DNA of 64,000 bases, taken from contig NZ_BDCR01000004.1 in the NCBI RefSeq assembly GCF_001618385.1, positions 868,001-932,000 on the forward strand, read 5' to 3'. The notes beneath the pieces are model-generated. The model worked only from the letters and a program-made list of their open reading frames with translations. It ran no database searches and was not told where the DNA came from. The DNA comes from Paludibacter jiangxiensis (GTDB taxonomy: Bacteria > Bacteroidota > Bacteroidia > Bacteroidales > Paludibacteraceae). The first letter of the stretch is position 1. Every line of letters begins with the position of its first letter. Below are positions 27,202 to 36,918 of this stretch, piece after piece. A program made the position numbers and the translations under genes.

Positions 27202-27535
27202 TCTGTTTTAAAACGCTTCTTGTTTTGTAAAGACACCACCATATAGTCACATACATAACAGTAGCTACCCAAGGCCTTAATAGCATCAAAACAAAGATTC
27301 AAAACGGGGTTTCTCACTCCGAAATACACAAAAAACAACAAGGCCGAAAAATCAGTTCGCAGAACTTTTACCCCCCCACACCTACCACACTTACAAACCT
27401 TATCATCCTCGGCCATTGCCGCAAATCTGAGAGTACCAAATTGCAAACGATGACAAAACGACCTAGAAGAACTCAAAATTCCTCGCAACATTACTCAGGA
27501 GAAAAACCGATGGGCAGATCTAACAAAAAGGCAGA

Positions 27536-27561
27536 GAGTCCGCATAACAATATGCAGACTC
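27536..27561 (-). terminator. Terminator of the giant T9SS protein gene
   Basis: Stem of GAGTC and GCATA blocks (27536-27546 pairing with 27551-27561, one mismatch) with a 4-nt loop; the minus strand continues into CTGCCTTTTTGTT. It is about 60 bp past the stop codon at 27621. Confidence 0.65.
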
Positions 27562-27620
27562 CCCAATTATCAGGTTCAGACCGTATAAGACTAAACCTGC
27601 TTAGTTTGATTATTTATTCT

Positions 27621-30600
27621 CTACCGGGGTTGGTAAATAACCTTCCCCATATAAACCTTCTGTCCGACCGTTAACCGGTAGATCAACATACCCGTAGCCA
27701 CATTACCGGCAGGAGCATAATCAATGGCATACAACTGATTTCCACTGACAACCTGATCAAATGCTACTGCAATTTTTCGTCCGCTGATATCAAATATTTC
27801 CAACAATGCATGAGCATCTTCAGGCGTTTGTAATTTAAAGAACAGATGAGATCCGAATGGATTCGGATAAACATTTAACTCAATTGGATCTGGATGTTCT
27901 GAATTGAAAGCCGAAGAGTTTAACGGCATAGTAATTTCAATCATCGCATCATCATCTGCACTTGAATATGTATTATTGCCACCATAATAAGCATCTACAT
28001 TATGAGGCCCTACCCCTAAACTCGAAGTTGTAAATGTAGCTGTGCCATTACTAAGCAAAACAGTAGTCAAGACAGTTCCTGTTTCATTGTCTTTGAACGT
28101 AACAGATCCTGTTGGCATATTTTTGCTTCCTTTGACCGTAACATTAAATGTTATCGGAGTCCCTTTCACTCCTGATGTAGGTGTAGCTACCAAAGTTACA
28201 GTTGGCTGAATAGACCCTGTCTTGAATACGACCTTGCTGTGAATTTCAAGATTTCCATCGTTCAATTTTTGTTCAGCAGTACGTATCAATCCCCAGTTAG
28301 ATGAAAACAACAAGCTGCCATCTGGGTTCCATACAGTAATTCCAAGTCTGTCATTTTTACCAGGTTGTCCATAATCAGTCATGGTAACCATAACTGTAGC
28401 TCCATTTGCAAACAAGATATTCGAATGTTGATTATCTCTGATATCAAGTTTACCCGTAAAAGTTGCCATCGCCGGACTTGTTGCTGTTGCAGGAACTACG
28501 GCAAGCGAAATCATGTCATCACCGTCAATTTTAAATTGGTGTAACATCCCATGATTTGGCATACATTTATGTCCCCATTGATCTTCAGTTCTGAAAATAA
28601 TCGCATTAAAATGACCCTTCAGTTCATTCTTCGACGCATCGTATTTTACATTAAAACCAAAGTTCAATTTAGAACCTATATCTCCGTCTTTTGTTCCTGA
28701 AACTGCATTCGTCAAAAGCAAATTACCACCACCGGTAACAAAATTATCCAAAGGTTTAGCAACAGTTACGATAGTATTGTCTGACGTTCCTACATAATAG
28801 CCATCCACCTGAACCCCTAGTGTAAACTGCAACGCATCATTACTTCCTATATTAGTGGTCCAATCAAACATCACAGTACCTGTTTTTAAATCTGTACTAT
28901 TTATTAGTGCTACTGGCAACCAATCCGTAATCGGAGTATTGGAATCCATATTCATGAATCTTACTTTTGCTTTCCGAATATCACCCGGATACGCATCATA
29001 CTTCGGATTGTCAATAATCGCCGTAATATCCTGAATAGTAGCAGCCAATGTCACTATGGCCGTAGAACTTGAAATGCCGGAAGTTGAAGCAAACTGTACT
29101 CCAGAATAGTTAACAATCGCATTTTCACGAGCAAGCATCACATTAGACGTTACCGAAGCAGGAACATCATAATTGCTATTAATGCCGTTGAAGTTCACCC
29201 TCAGAGTTTTACTTCCAGGCATCATCTGGTCTGCTATTGTTTCCAGCAACGTTGCTGACAGTGTGGCTACCAGATCTTTCCCATTCACAGTCAGATTAGC
29301 AGGACCCATAGGCTGTGTTCCCACATAGAACGTTGCAGAGGTTGCTGCCTGAGGTCCGCCGCTCAATAACGGAGCGCCACCAGCTATCGTAGCAGTAAAA
29401 ATAGCGACATCGCTATATTGGACTGAATCCTTATTCATAGTAACTGTAGCAGTCACAGAAGACGGAGTAATTGCAAACATGATTCCATCGGTAAATGTGA
29501 TAGTATAGTTTGGATTATTTGCAGTTACAATATTATTCTGCAAAATGGAATAGTTACCTACATTTTCACCAGGACTACGCATTAATGATCCATTCAGATT
29601 TACAGTACTTCCATTTGGCAATAATGCAGGATTTGTACCATACAATAATGCAGGATCTGAAGAACCATATTTTTTTCCCTGCCCTGAATTTGGAGTAACC
29701 ACAACCGAACGAGGCGTAATTGTAAAGTTTGCATTGGTAAATGTAATGTTGTAGTTGCTATTTGCCAATGTCCCCTGATTAATAGGATAACTTCCAACAT
29801 TTTCTCCTCCGTCTCTACCTAACTGACCATTCAAAGCATCTCCATTCACCAGACTACCAGAGGTAATCTGATAAGTTAATACAGGATCATTATTTCCATA
29901 AAGTTTGGTCTGCCCGTCATTCGCAGTTACAGAAATAGCCTTCTGTCCAATGATCAATAAAGCATCAGTCGGAGTTACGATATAGTTTGGATTCGACCCT
30001 AAAGTAATTGATATAGGATAAGCACCTACATTTGAGAACTTCTCGGCGATTGTACCCAACGTGTAATTCAGATTATCTCCGTTGACGGTGCCGCTTACTA
30101 CGGCTGTCAAGGTCGGATTGTCTTCTCCATAGGTCTTGCTCTTGGCATCTACAACGACAGAAGCTGCTTTGGCCGTCACAGTCAACGCACCATCAGGATT
30201 GGTAACGTTGTAGTTATCCAGTCTTCCGTTAGGATCAACCAAAGTTCCGACAATCGGATAGGTAGAACCGGCTACGGTTGCATTGGCTGCATCCCCGGTA
30301 CTAGCGCGAGTGATGGTGATGTTATCACCGGCCTGGATGCCCGTGATACTTCCGGCATAGTCCGCATTGGTCAACACTGCACCATATACTTTCGAACGGT
30401 CGGTATTGACAACGGTCAGATCCGCTTTGGTAACGGTCAGGGCACCGTTCGGATTGGTAACGTTGTAGTTATCCAGTCTTCCGTTAGGGTCAACCAAAGT
30501 TCCTACAATCGGATAGGTAGAACCGGCTACGGTTGCATTGGCTGCATCCCCGGTACTGGCGCGAGTGATGGTGATGTTATCACCGGCCTGGATGCCCGTG

Positions 30601-33224
30601 ATACTTCCGGCATAGTCCGCATTGGTCAACACGACACCATATACTTTCGAACGGTCGGTATTGACGACAGTCAGGTCTGCTTTGGTAACGGTCAGGGCAC
30701 CGTTCGGATTGGTAACGGTATAGTTTGCCAGTCTGCTATCCGGGTCAACCAAAGTTCCTACAATCGGATAGGTAGAACCGGCTACGGTTGCATTGGCTGC
30801 ATCCCCGGTACTAGCGCGAGTGATGGTGATGTCATCACCGGCCTGGATGCCCGTGATACTTCCGGCATAGTCCGCATTGGTCAACACTGCACCATATACT
30901 TTCGAACGGTCGGTATTGACAACGGTCAGATCCGCTTTGGTAACGGTCAGGGTATTATCTGTCTTGGTAACGTTATAGTTCGGGTTACTGCCCAGGGTTA
31001 CCGTGATCGGGTAATCGCCAATACTCGAGAGTTTAACCGCTGTCGTTGCAAGGTTATAGTTAATCGCATCGCCTCCCGGTACCGCACCGCTTGCTACTGC
31101 TGTCAAGGCCGGATTGTCATCCCCGTAGGTTTTACTCTTGGCGTCTGCAACTACGGTTGCGGATTTCTGACCAATCGTAAAGATTTTGCTATCGCTGCTT
31201 CCCGTATGGTTAGCATCGCCAGCGTAGGTATAACTAGCAGTGGCTGTACCCGCATTGATATTGTTGTCATAAACAGGATCTGGAGTCAGGCTCAGACCGC
31301 CTGCACCTGTTACAGTAACCGAAGCCGGTGTAATTGCAGAACCGGCATAGGTAAACGGAGCACCCGTGATGGCAACTACAGTTGTAGAAGCCGCTTTTCC
31401 GATAGTAAAGCTCTTACTATCGCTACTACCTTCATGGTTCGCATCGCCGGCATAAGTGTAACTGGCAGTGGCTGTACCTGCATTGATATTATTGGCATAA
31501 TCCACAGTCGGTGTCAGACTCAAACCTCCTGCACCTGTTACAGTAACCGAAGCCGGGGTAATTGCAGAACCGCTATAAGTAAACGGAGCACCTGTAATTG
31601 TTACTGTAGTAACAGAAGCGGCTTTACCTATAGTAAATGCATAACCATCTGAAGTCGCTCCATTATAGTTCGCATCTACCACAACAGTTGCTGTAACCAC
31701 ATAAGTTCCAGCATTAGTAGGAGCCGTCGCCGAAAGACCATATGAAGTAGAACCTGTACCGGAATAGCTATAAGTTACAGGACCTGTTGATCCTGTAACA
31801 TCAGCAGAAGCAGGGCCTTGTGGTGAACCACTATAGGTAAATGATGTCGTTCCGGTTGCTGTGATTGTTGATTCGGCTTTTCCAATAGTGAAATTATAAG
31901 CTACTGAAGTTTTACCGTTGAAGTTATCGTCGGCAGCAACTGTTGCCAATACACTGTATGTACCTGCAAGGGTAGGCTTAGCTGCTAATGGGCCATAGGC
32001 TACTGAACCATTGCTCATACCGATGTAACTGAAAGTCACCGTTCCGGTCGAACCTGTAACCGATGAACCATCAGGACCTTGTGGTGAACCACTATAGGTA
32101 AATGATGTCGGTCCGGTTGCTGTGATTGTTGATTCGGCTTTATTTACCGTCAATGCCGCAGCATTACTCGTCACACTACCACAAATATTACTAACCACAC
32201 ACCGATATTGGTAACCACTCATCGCAACGGCAGGCTTAGTAAGGGTTAAGGTTACACTAGTTGCACCAGAATAAACACCACCGTTAGATATGTCAGTAAA
32301 TCCACTACCAGTATTTACCTGCCATTTATAGGAAAGGGGTGTTGTTCCAGATGCTGCTACCGTGAAGCTTGTGTTTGCACCATAAGTTATAGTGGTAGAA
32401 TTCGGTTGAGTTGTTATTGAAGGCGTAGTATTAATCGTAATAGTTTGTATTCCACTGGTAATAGCACCTAACGCTGAACAACCATTTCCAGAGTTTCCAC
32501 CACTCCAGGAAACTGTTACATAATAATACAAAGTTCCTACTGCATTTGTAGGTGGTGTATAGGTTGCAGAGGTTGTGCTCGCAGTTTTAGTATTATCTAT
32601 AGCTACAGCTGTTCCGTCAGTTGTAGAATTAGTCGTATTCTTATACCATGTAATTATTATAGGAAGATATGTATCTTTATTTCCAGGTGCATAAGTACAA
32701 GCTGTATTATTCCAAGATATACTAAGAGGTGATGCTGTAGCATCTTTACAATAAGAATTTTCACCTGAGAAATTAATATATGAAGATGGGTAATAATTTG
32801 TTTTACCTGCTCCATCCGTAAAAAACACCCTGTAATCATAACCCGAAGCTGTATAAGCTTCCAGTTGGAGCTGAGCACCGGCTTCAAAATCATTTACATA
32901 CCAGGTAGCATGGACTTCACCGTTTGCATCAGCAATAACGGTCCATGCATCATAAGGGTTGGGGGTTACGCCTGTCACGTCAGGTACGGGCAGTGGCGAG
33001 AGGTGGGTCACTTTCAGGTAAACTGTTTCACCGGGGGTCCAATACTCTCCGGCTATTAGTACCGTTGATCCCGGTGCATAGTCCGGTGCATCGGTTTCCA
33101 CATACGCTTCCTGATCCTGCGCATAAAGATTAGTGCTACACAGGGCACAAAACAGCATTACCAGAAAACTTATCAGAAATGTCTGTTTTCTTTTGGGCGA
33201 TGACGAGTAGACTTGTGTTTTCAT
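27621..33224 (-). CDS. Giant T9SS-secreted, MBG/Ig-repeat surface protein (1867 aa)
   Basis: A large secreted protein. A signal peptide (ending LYAQ, residue 36) precedes an N-terminal beta domain (VETDAPDYAPGSTVLIAGEYW), an Ig-like domain (SITTQPNSTTITYG...YQYRCVVSN), two 87-residue and two 76-residue Ig-type repeats, then a run of MBG-type modules (phrases such as SKTYGDDNPALTAV, KVYGAVLTNADYAGSITGI, TKLYGNNDPVLTY). A domain with FVTGGGNLLL and an Ig-like module follow. The C-terminal ~85 residues (LNVYPNPFGSHLFFKL, ISGRKIAVAF, TGMLIYRLTVGQKVYMGKVIY) are a T9SS type A sorting domain. Thus it is exported by type IX secretion and held at the cell surface or released; adhesion is inferred from repeats. 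Confidence 0.92.
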   Translation of the reverse strand: MKTQVYSSSPKRKQTFLISFLVMLFCALCSTNLYAQDQEAYVETDAPDYAPGSTVLIAGEYWTPGETVYLKVTHLSPLPVPDVTGVTPNPYDAWTVIADANGEVHATWYVNDFEAGAQLQLEAYTASGYDYRVFFTDGAGKTNYYPSSYINFSGENSYCKDATASPLSISWNNTACTYAPGNKDTYLPIIITWYKNTTNSTTDGTAVAIDNTKTASTTSATYTPPTNAVGTLYYYVTVSWSGGNSGNGCSALGAITSGIQTITINTTPSITTQPNSTTITYGANTSFTVAASGTTPLSYKWQVNTGSGFTDISNGGVYSGATSVTLTLTKPAVAMSGYQYRCVVSNICGSVTSNAAALTVNKAESTITATGPTSFTYSGSPQGPDGSSVTGSTGTVTFSYIGMSNGSVAYGPLAAKPTLAGTYSVLATVAADDNFNGKTSVAYNFTIGKAESTITATGTTSFTYSGSPQGPASADVTGSTGPVTYSYSGTGSTSYGLSATAPTNAGTYVVTATVVVDANYNGATSDGYAFTIGKAASVTTVTITGAPFTYSGSAITPASVTVTGAGGLSLTPTVDYANNINAGTATASYTYAGDANHEGSSDSKSFTIGKAASTTVVAITGAPFTYAGSAITPASVTVTGAGGLSLTPDPVYDNNINAGTATASYTYAGDANHTGSSDSKIFTIGQKSATVVADAKSKTYGDDNPALTAVASGAVPGGDAINYNLATTAVKLSSIGDYPITVTLGSNPNYNVTKTDNTLTVTKADLTVVNTDRSKVYGAVLTNADYAGSITGIQAGDDITITRASTGDAANATVAGSTYPIVGTLVDPDSRLANYTVTNPNGALTVTKADLTVVNTDRSKVYGVVLTNADYAGSITGIQAGDNITITRASTGDAANATVAGSTYPIVGTLVDPNGRLDNYNVTNPNGALTVTKADLTVVNTDRSKVYGAVLTNADYAGSITGIQAGDNITITRASTGDAANATVAGSTYPIVGTLVDPNGRLDNYNVTNPDGALTVTAKAASVVVDAKSKTYGEDNPTLTAVVSGTVNGDNLNYTLGTIAEKFSNVGAYPISITLGSNPNYIVTPTDALLIIGQKAISVTANDGQTKLYGNNDPVLTYQITSGSLVNGDALNGQLGRDGGENVGSYPINQGTLANSNYNITFTNANFTITPRSVVVTPNSGQGKKYGSSDPALLYGTNPALLPNGSTVNLNGSLMRSPGENVGNYSILQNNIVTANNPNYTITFTDGIMFAITPSSVTATVTMNKDSVQYSDVAIFTATIAGGAPLLSGGPQAATSATFYVGTQPMGPANLTVNGKDLVATLSATLLETIADQMMPGSKTLRVNFNGINSNYDVPASVTSNVMLARENAIVNYSGVQFASTSGISSSTAIVTLAATIQDITAIIDNPKYDAYPGDIRKAKVRFMNMDSNTPITDWLPVALINSTDLKTGTVMFDWTTNIGSNDALQFTLGVQVDGYYVGTSDNTIVTVAKPLDNFVTGGGNLLLTNAVSGTKDGDIGSKLNFGFNVKYDASKNELKGHFNAIIFRTEDQWGHKCMPNHGMLHQFKIDGDDMISLAVVPATATSPAMATFTGKLDIRDNQHSNILFANGATVMVTMTDYGQPGKNDRLGITVWNPDGSLLFSSNWGLIRTAEQKLNDGNLEIHSKVVFKTGSIQPTVTLVATPTSGVKGTPITFNVTVKGSKNMPTGSVTFKDNETGTVLTTVLLSNGTATFTTSSLGVGPHNVDAYYGGNNTYSSADDDAMIEITMPLNSSAFNSEHPDPIELNVYPNPFGSHLFFKLQTPEDAHALLEIFDISGRKIAVAFDQVVSGNQLYAIDYAPAGNVATGMLIYRLTVGQKVYMGKVIYQPR
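30181..30950 (-). repeat. Three near-identical 255-bp tandem repeats (85 aa each)
   Basis: Inside the giant surface-protein gene, copies starting near 30201, 30456 and 30711 repeat at exactly 255 bp, encoding TVVNTDRSKVYG-type MBG modules. Copies one and two differ at only a few bases; copy three differs more at its C-terminal coding edge. The in-frame spacing means copy number could change by recombination without breaking the gene. Confidence 0.9.
31165..31620 (-). repeat. Two 228-bp tandem repeats (76 aa each)
   Basis: Two copies spaced 228 bp, judged from CTGCACCTGT at 31301 and 31529, coding for ITGAPFTYSGSAITPASV-type modules. Divergence is greater than in the 255-bp repeats. Confidence 0.8.
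31640..32145 (-). repeat. Two 261-bp tandem repeats (87 aa each)
   Basis: Two copies spaced 261 bp (the CCTTGTGGTGAACC tract at 31816 and 32077), coding for TSFTYSGSPQGP-type modules. Clearly diverged but in frame. Confidence 0.75.
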
Positions 33225-33887
33225 ATGATAGGAATTTAGTTGATTAAGTACATATGGAAATAATATTCAGCAAAGCGAACTCCATGTTACAACATGATCG
33301 TCTCATCACTGATAGAAATTCATAAAGGATGCTGAATAAAAGAATATTTGCAAAAAACGACACACAATCATTTCTGTTCGGACACAGAAATGGCCAGACG
33401 TATTACAGCTTAGTCGTATTTTACAAAAGAATTGCGGAAGTAAAAGAATTACACCAAATCAAGCAGATATCGCTTGCTGATGCAAAAAGGGGCAAAATGG
33501 TTTGGAGTGGGTGCATTAATAGAAATCCCCTTACAAGAGTAAATTGAAAAGATCTTTGACAGATGTGTTATAAAAGAAATTATTTTAGGCGCTCAATGTC
33601 TTCTTATTAGGATAGATTCCACAACCAAAAATTAACACTTTTATAGCTACATCTACATTTTTATACAAAGTAAGTATTTACAAATGCAAAAGTCAACAGC
33701 AAATCACATTTTTAATTATTTTTACACATGGCAAATTTCAGCTTTCTGTTCCTGTAAAACACATCAAAAATAATCAGACTCACACCCTTCCGGTTATTCC
33801 AGGACTATGCACAGAGGAAATAACAAAGGAGTCGCCACTCTTGTTTTACGTCGTTTTTTTTTGTTGTTTTGCATAAATATTACAGAC
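33225..33887. other. Intergenic region between divergent genes (663 bp)
   Basis: Holds the leaders of the giant surface-protein gene (minus) and upp (plus). A 9-bp inverted repeat (33264-33272 with 33330-33338) encloses a small hairpin CATGT-TACA-ACATG (33283-33296) in the minus-strand leader. I saw no good TAnnTTTG box for the minus gene; for upp only a weak TTGTTTTG at 33864-33871. A 72-codon open frame at 33329-33547 has no supporting features. Confidence 0.4.
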
Positions 33888-34541
33888 ATGCAAATTAACA
33901 ATTTATCAGAAGAAAACTCGCTTCTCAATCAGTTCCTGAAAGAGATACGAAATGTTGAAATACAACAAGATAGCTTACGCTTCAGACGCAACATCGAACG
34001 CATTGGCGAAATAATGGCATACGAAATCAGTAAAAGAATGACGTATGAAACCGAAAATGTAAAAACTCAACTTGGTGTCGCTCCCATTAACCTACCAACC
34101 GAACAAGTTGTATTAGGAACCATACTGAGAGCCGGTTTGCCTTTTCACAATGGCTTTTTGAACTATTTCGACCATGCCGAAAATGCTTTTGTTTCTGCTT
34201 ATCGAAAATATAAAGACGCTCTCAAATTCGATATTTTTATTGAATATATTGCATCACCTTCTCTTGACGGCAAAACGTTGATTGTTACCGATCCCATGCT
34301 GGCAACCGGCAGTTCGATGGAACTTGCTGTTGGTGCTTTGCATACCAAAGGAAAGCCGGCACATATTCACATTGCTACTATAATTGCCAGCCAGCCGGCC
34401 ATCGACTATATTCAGTCGAATCTTACTGCAGATAATATCACCGTGTGGACTGCAGCAATTGATCCGGAACTGAACAGCCACTCTTATATTATTCCGGGAC
34501 TGGGCGATGCCGGAGATTTGGCATTCGGTCAAAAATTATAA
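33888..34541 (+). CDS. upp: Uracil phosphoribosyltransferase
   Basis: Pyrimidine salvage: uracil plus PRPP gives UMP; cytoplasmic. The protein shows the PRPP-binding loop VTDPMLATGSSM, the ILRAGLPFHNGFLNYF segment, and the uracil-binding C-terminus YIIPGLGDAGDLAFG. ATG 33888 gives a 217-residue protein of normal family length; the longer frame from 33807 adds a residue run with no homology. Two genes follow closely: a VanZ-like gene 1 bp past the stop, then dprA, so the three are probably one operon. Confidence 0.96.
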   Translation: MQINNLSEENSLLNQFLKEIRNVEIQQDSLRFRRNIERIGEIMAYEISKRMTYETENVKTQLGVAPINLPTEQVVLGTILRAGLPFHNGFLNYFDHAENAFVSAYRKYKDALKFDIFIEYIASPSLDGKTLIVTDPMLATGSSMELAVGALHTKGKPAHIHIATIIASQPAIDYIQSNLTADNITVWTAAIDPELNSHSYIIPGLGDAGDLAFGQKL

Positions 34542-34542
34542 C

Positions 34543-34959
34543 ATGACTCACAACGAGAGCCCCATAAAGACATTTGTCAAAAGATACTGGAGAACAATAG
34601 GCACCGCCTGTGTCATATTGTATCTCTCTACAGCACCCGGATCCGAGTTTGAGCACATTCCAAGCTTTCCAAACGAGGACAAGGTGGTTCATTTTCTCAT
34701 GTATTTTGGCTTTGCTTTTATTCTCTTATGGGATCTCCTCGACAGGTTTGGAATATCGATTATCCAGCAAAAAAAACTTTTTCTCCTCATCGTAGGATTA
34801 CCCGTCATTTGGGGTGGAAGTATGGAATTAATACAACAATTCTTTACCTCCACCCGTTCCGGCGACTGGCTTGACGAACTCACCAATACACTTGGCGCCA
34901 TCTCCGGTTTTTTTGCGGGCAAATGGATATTACCAGCTCTGCTGAAAAGAAAAAAATAA
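34543..34959 (+). CDS. VanZ-like membrane protein
   Basis: A 138-residue protein with four hydrophobic helices (about residues 18-33, 46-63, 80-95 and 115-132) and the VanZ-family phrases FPNEDKVVHFLMYFGFAFILLW and SGDWLDELTNTLGAISGFFAG. VanZ is known for lowering teicoplanin binding in enterococci, but chromosomal relatives in Bacteroidota have no demonstrated role. The start at 34543 follows the upp stop by 1 bp. It ends 14 bp before the preferred dprA start. Confidence 0.9.
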   Translation: MTHNESPIKTFVKRYWRTIGTACVILYLSTAPGSEFEHIPSFPNEDKVVHFLMYFGFAFILLWDLLDRFGISIIQQKKLFLLIVGLPVIWGGSMELIQQFFTSTRSGDWLDELTNTLGAISGFFAGKWILPALLKRKK

Positions 34960-34973
34960 CCGTTATTTCTGAT

Positions 34974-36071
34974 ATGCGCTATCTCATTGCCTTATCGATG
35001 ATTAAAGGTATCGGTCCTATTCTGGCTCGAAACCTGATTGCGTACCTTGGCGCTGCAGAAGCCGTTTTTACTGAGACACAACAAAATCTGGAGAAAATTC
35101 CGGGTATTGGCGGAGTGCTATCTCAGGCAATCATTGGCAAAACCGACTTGCTGAAATCAGCTGATAATGAGCTGGAATTTATCGCAAAAAATGGGTTCAA
35201 CGCGTTTGCTTACACCGACAAAACTTATCCTTTCCGACTAAAAGAATGCAGCGATGCTCCTGTCGTTTTATACACAAATGGCAACATTGACCTGAACAAA
35301 GGGCGTTTTGTTGCTGTGGTAGGCACTCGCAACATCACCGACTACGGACGTAATGTCTGCGAAACCCTGATTGAAGATCTTGTTCTGCAAATTCCGGATG
35401 TCATTATTGTTAGCGGACTTGCCTACGGCGCAGACATAACTGCACATAAATCCGCCTTGAAGCACAACACTCCGACTGTCGGCGTTGTTGCTCACGGACT
35501 TGACCGGCTATATCCGGCTGCGCATACCTCAATTGCGTCCAAAATGACCGCCTCCGGAGCCATTGTCACCGAATACACAACCAATACGGAACCGGACAAG
35601 CCCAACTTTGTACAACGCAACCGTATAATTGCAGGGATGTGCGATGCAATTGTAGTGGTAGAATCTGCAATACGCGGCGGATCACTGCTCACTGCCGACG
35701 CCGCAAACCTGTATAACCGCGAGGTATTTGCCATTCCCGGACGGGTTGGCGACACACGTTCTGCCGGCTGCAACGACCTTATCCGACAAAACAAAGCGGC
35801 CCTTATCGAATCGGCATCCGACCTGATAAAAGCCATGAGCTGGCAACCGAACGAAAGCAAAAATTCTAAACAAACTCTCCTCTTCAATGATTTGTCGGAA
35901 GAAGAACAGACAATCATTTCTGTTCTTCGCCAACATGAATCCCTTCAAATCAACCAACTCACGCTCAAACTAAAGCTACCGGTTGAAAAACTATTTCCAC
36001 TGCTTATCGAACTGGAATTCAAAGGACATCTTCGCTGTCTTCCCGGAAACGTATACAAAGTTGTAGGGTAA
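34974..36071 (+). CDS. dprA: DNA-processing protein DprA
   Basis: DprA protects incoming single-stranded DNA and loads RecA during natural transformation; in the cytoplasm. The protein has an N-terminal helix-hairpin-helix-like region (LSMIKGIGPILARNLIAYLGAAEAVF and IPGIGGVLSQAI), the Rossmann-like core (GTRNITDYGR, VSGLAYGADITAHKSAL, FVQRNRIIAGMCDAIVVVES, GSLLTADAANLYNREVFAIPGRVGD) and a C-terminal winged-helix (QINQLTLKLKLPVEKLFPLLIELEFKG). ATG 34974 matches the usual family start; ATG 34923, overlapping vanZ by 37 bp, is possible. Presence suggests DNA uptake ability, but comEC and other genes are not in the window. Confidence 0.93.
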   Translation: MRYLIALSMIKGIGPILARNLIAYLGAAEAVFTETQQNLEKIPGIGGVLSQAIIGKTDLLKSADNELEFIAKNGFNAFAYTDKTYPFRLKECSDAPVVLYTNGNIDLNKGRFVAVVGTRNITDYGRNVCETLIEDLVLQIPDVIIVSGLAYGADITAHKSALKHNTPTVGVVAHGLDRLYPAAHTSIASKMTASGAIVTEYTTNTEPDKPNFVQRNRIIAGMCDAIVVVESAIRGGSLLTADAANLYNREVFAIPGRVGDTRSAGCNDLIRQNKAALIESASDLIKAMSWQPNESKNSKQTLLFNDLSEEEQTIISVLRQHESLQINQLTLKLKLPVEKLFPLLIELEFKGHLRCLPGNVYKVVG

Positions 36072-36094
36072 GAATATTTTATTCAATTATTTAT

Positions 36095-36102
36095 TATCTT
36101 TG
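36095..36102 (+). promoter_or_regulatory. Possible -7 element for the cupin-regulator operon
   Basis: TATCTTTG matches the Bacteroidota TAnnTTTG box, 227 bp before the regulator ATG, giving a leader of about 220 nt. No well-placed -33 element was found, so support is modest. Confidence 0.4.
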
Positions 36103-36328
36103 TTTCCCTGATAAAGCGTAAGCAAATCGGCTCATAAAGTATCAAATCATCAAATTTGAAAAGCCATATATTGCTCTATATTTTACCAGATTGACAACAT
36201 TTTGCTTTATGTCCATTAGAATGTGCATCGCAACCTGAACAATTGAAGTCAGAAGAACGAATCTGCACATAAACTCCTTGTTTCAACCATTTAATGCTAA
36301 AAACCAACCAAAACAAAACCATTTACTC

Positions 36329-36904
36329 ATGAAATCCGAAAGCAAAGTTGGCGAAAAAATTGCCTCCATCCGGGACTCAAAAAATATAACACAAGAAGAA
36401 CTGGCAGAACGCTGCAACATGTCTTTATTCCAGTTAAAAGCTATTGAAGAACAGAATCTTATAGCTTCTCTTGCTATACTTATCAAAATAGCACGTGTAC
36501 TGGGAGTCAGACTTGGAACTTTTCTTGATGACGACCTTGGACTTTGGCCGGTAGTTATTCGGAACGAAGAGTCGCACAGAACAATCAGCTTTTCAAGTCA
36601 GGTTTCAAACACGCATTCGCACCTCAACTTTTTCTCCCTTGCAGGAAATAAGTCTGGCCGCCACATGGAACCGTTTCTGATTGATATCTTACCCGCAGAC
36701 AATAAGGAAATTGTACTTTCGTCTCACGAAGGAGAAGAATTTTTATATGTGCTCGAAGGCACCGTAAAAATTCATTACGGAAAAGAAGAATATCTTCTAA
36801 ACAAAGGAGAAAGCATTTATTACGATTCAATAGTAGCCCATCTGGTTTGTTCAGCTGTAGAAAAACCGGCAAAAATACTGGCTGTGGTTTATTCTCCAAT
36901 GTAA
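36329..36904 (+). CDS. XRE-family regulator with C-terminal cupin
   Basis: A 191-residue transcription factor. Residues about 8-60 form a Cro/C1-type helix-turn-helix (GEKIASIRDSKNITQEELAERCNMSLFQLKAIEEQ), and residues about 110-188 a cupin sensor (EGEEFLYVLEGTVKIHYGKEEYLLNKGESIYYDSIVAH). ATG 36329 is preferred over an upstream in-frame TTG. It leads a tight operon with a creatininase-family gene (14 bp) and an acyl-CoA ligase gene (15 bp) and probably senses a related metabolite through the cupin domain to control them. The effector is not known. Confidence 0.9.
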   Translation: MKSESKVGEKIASIRDSKNITQEELAERCNMSLFQLKAIEEQNLIASLAILIKIARVLGVRLGTFLDDDLGLWPVVIRNEESHRTISFSSQVSNTHSHLNFFSLAGNKSGRHMEPFLIDILPADNKEIVLSSHEGEEFLYVLEGTVKIHYGKEEYLLNKGESIYYDSIVAHLVCSAVEKPAKILAVVYSPM

Positions 36905-36918
36905 AAGAACTACCAACA

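Larger units (their letters stand above)
27145..27620. other. Intergenic region between convergent genes (476 bp)
   Basis: Contains two terminators (27171-27201 for the plus-strand lipoprotein gene, 27536-27561 for the minus-strand giant gene). The roughly 330 bp between them hold no credible open frame; I saw no other structure. Confidence 0.45.

Noticed and set aside
30181-32145. Regular repeats that might be read as a CRISPR array or mobile repeat
   Set aside because: Repeat units are 228-261 bp, in frame with one long open frame and coding for Ig/MBG modules; no short repeats with unique spacers.
33329-33547. 72-codon open frame upstream of upp
   Set aside because: No recognisable domain or signal, not linked to a promoter, and it overlaps the structured leader of the opposite gene.
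34923-34973. Longer dprA start at ATG 34923
   Set aside because: It overlaps the vanZ-like gene by 37 bp and adds a Lys-rich stretch not typical of the family; ATG 34974 gives a normal start and a 14-bp gap. Not fully excluded.
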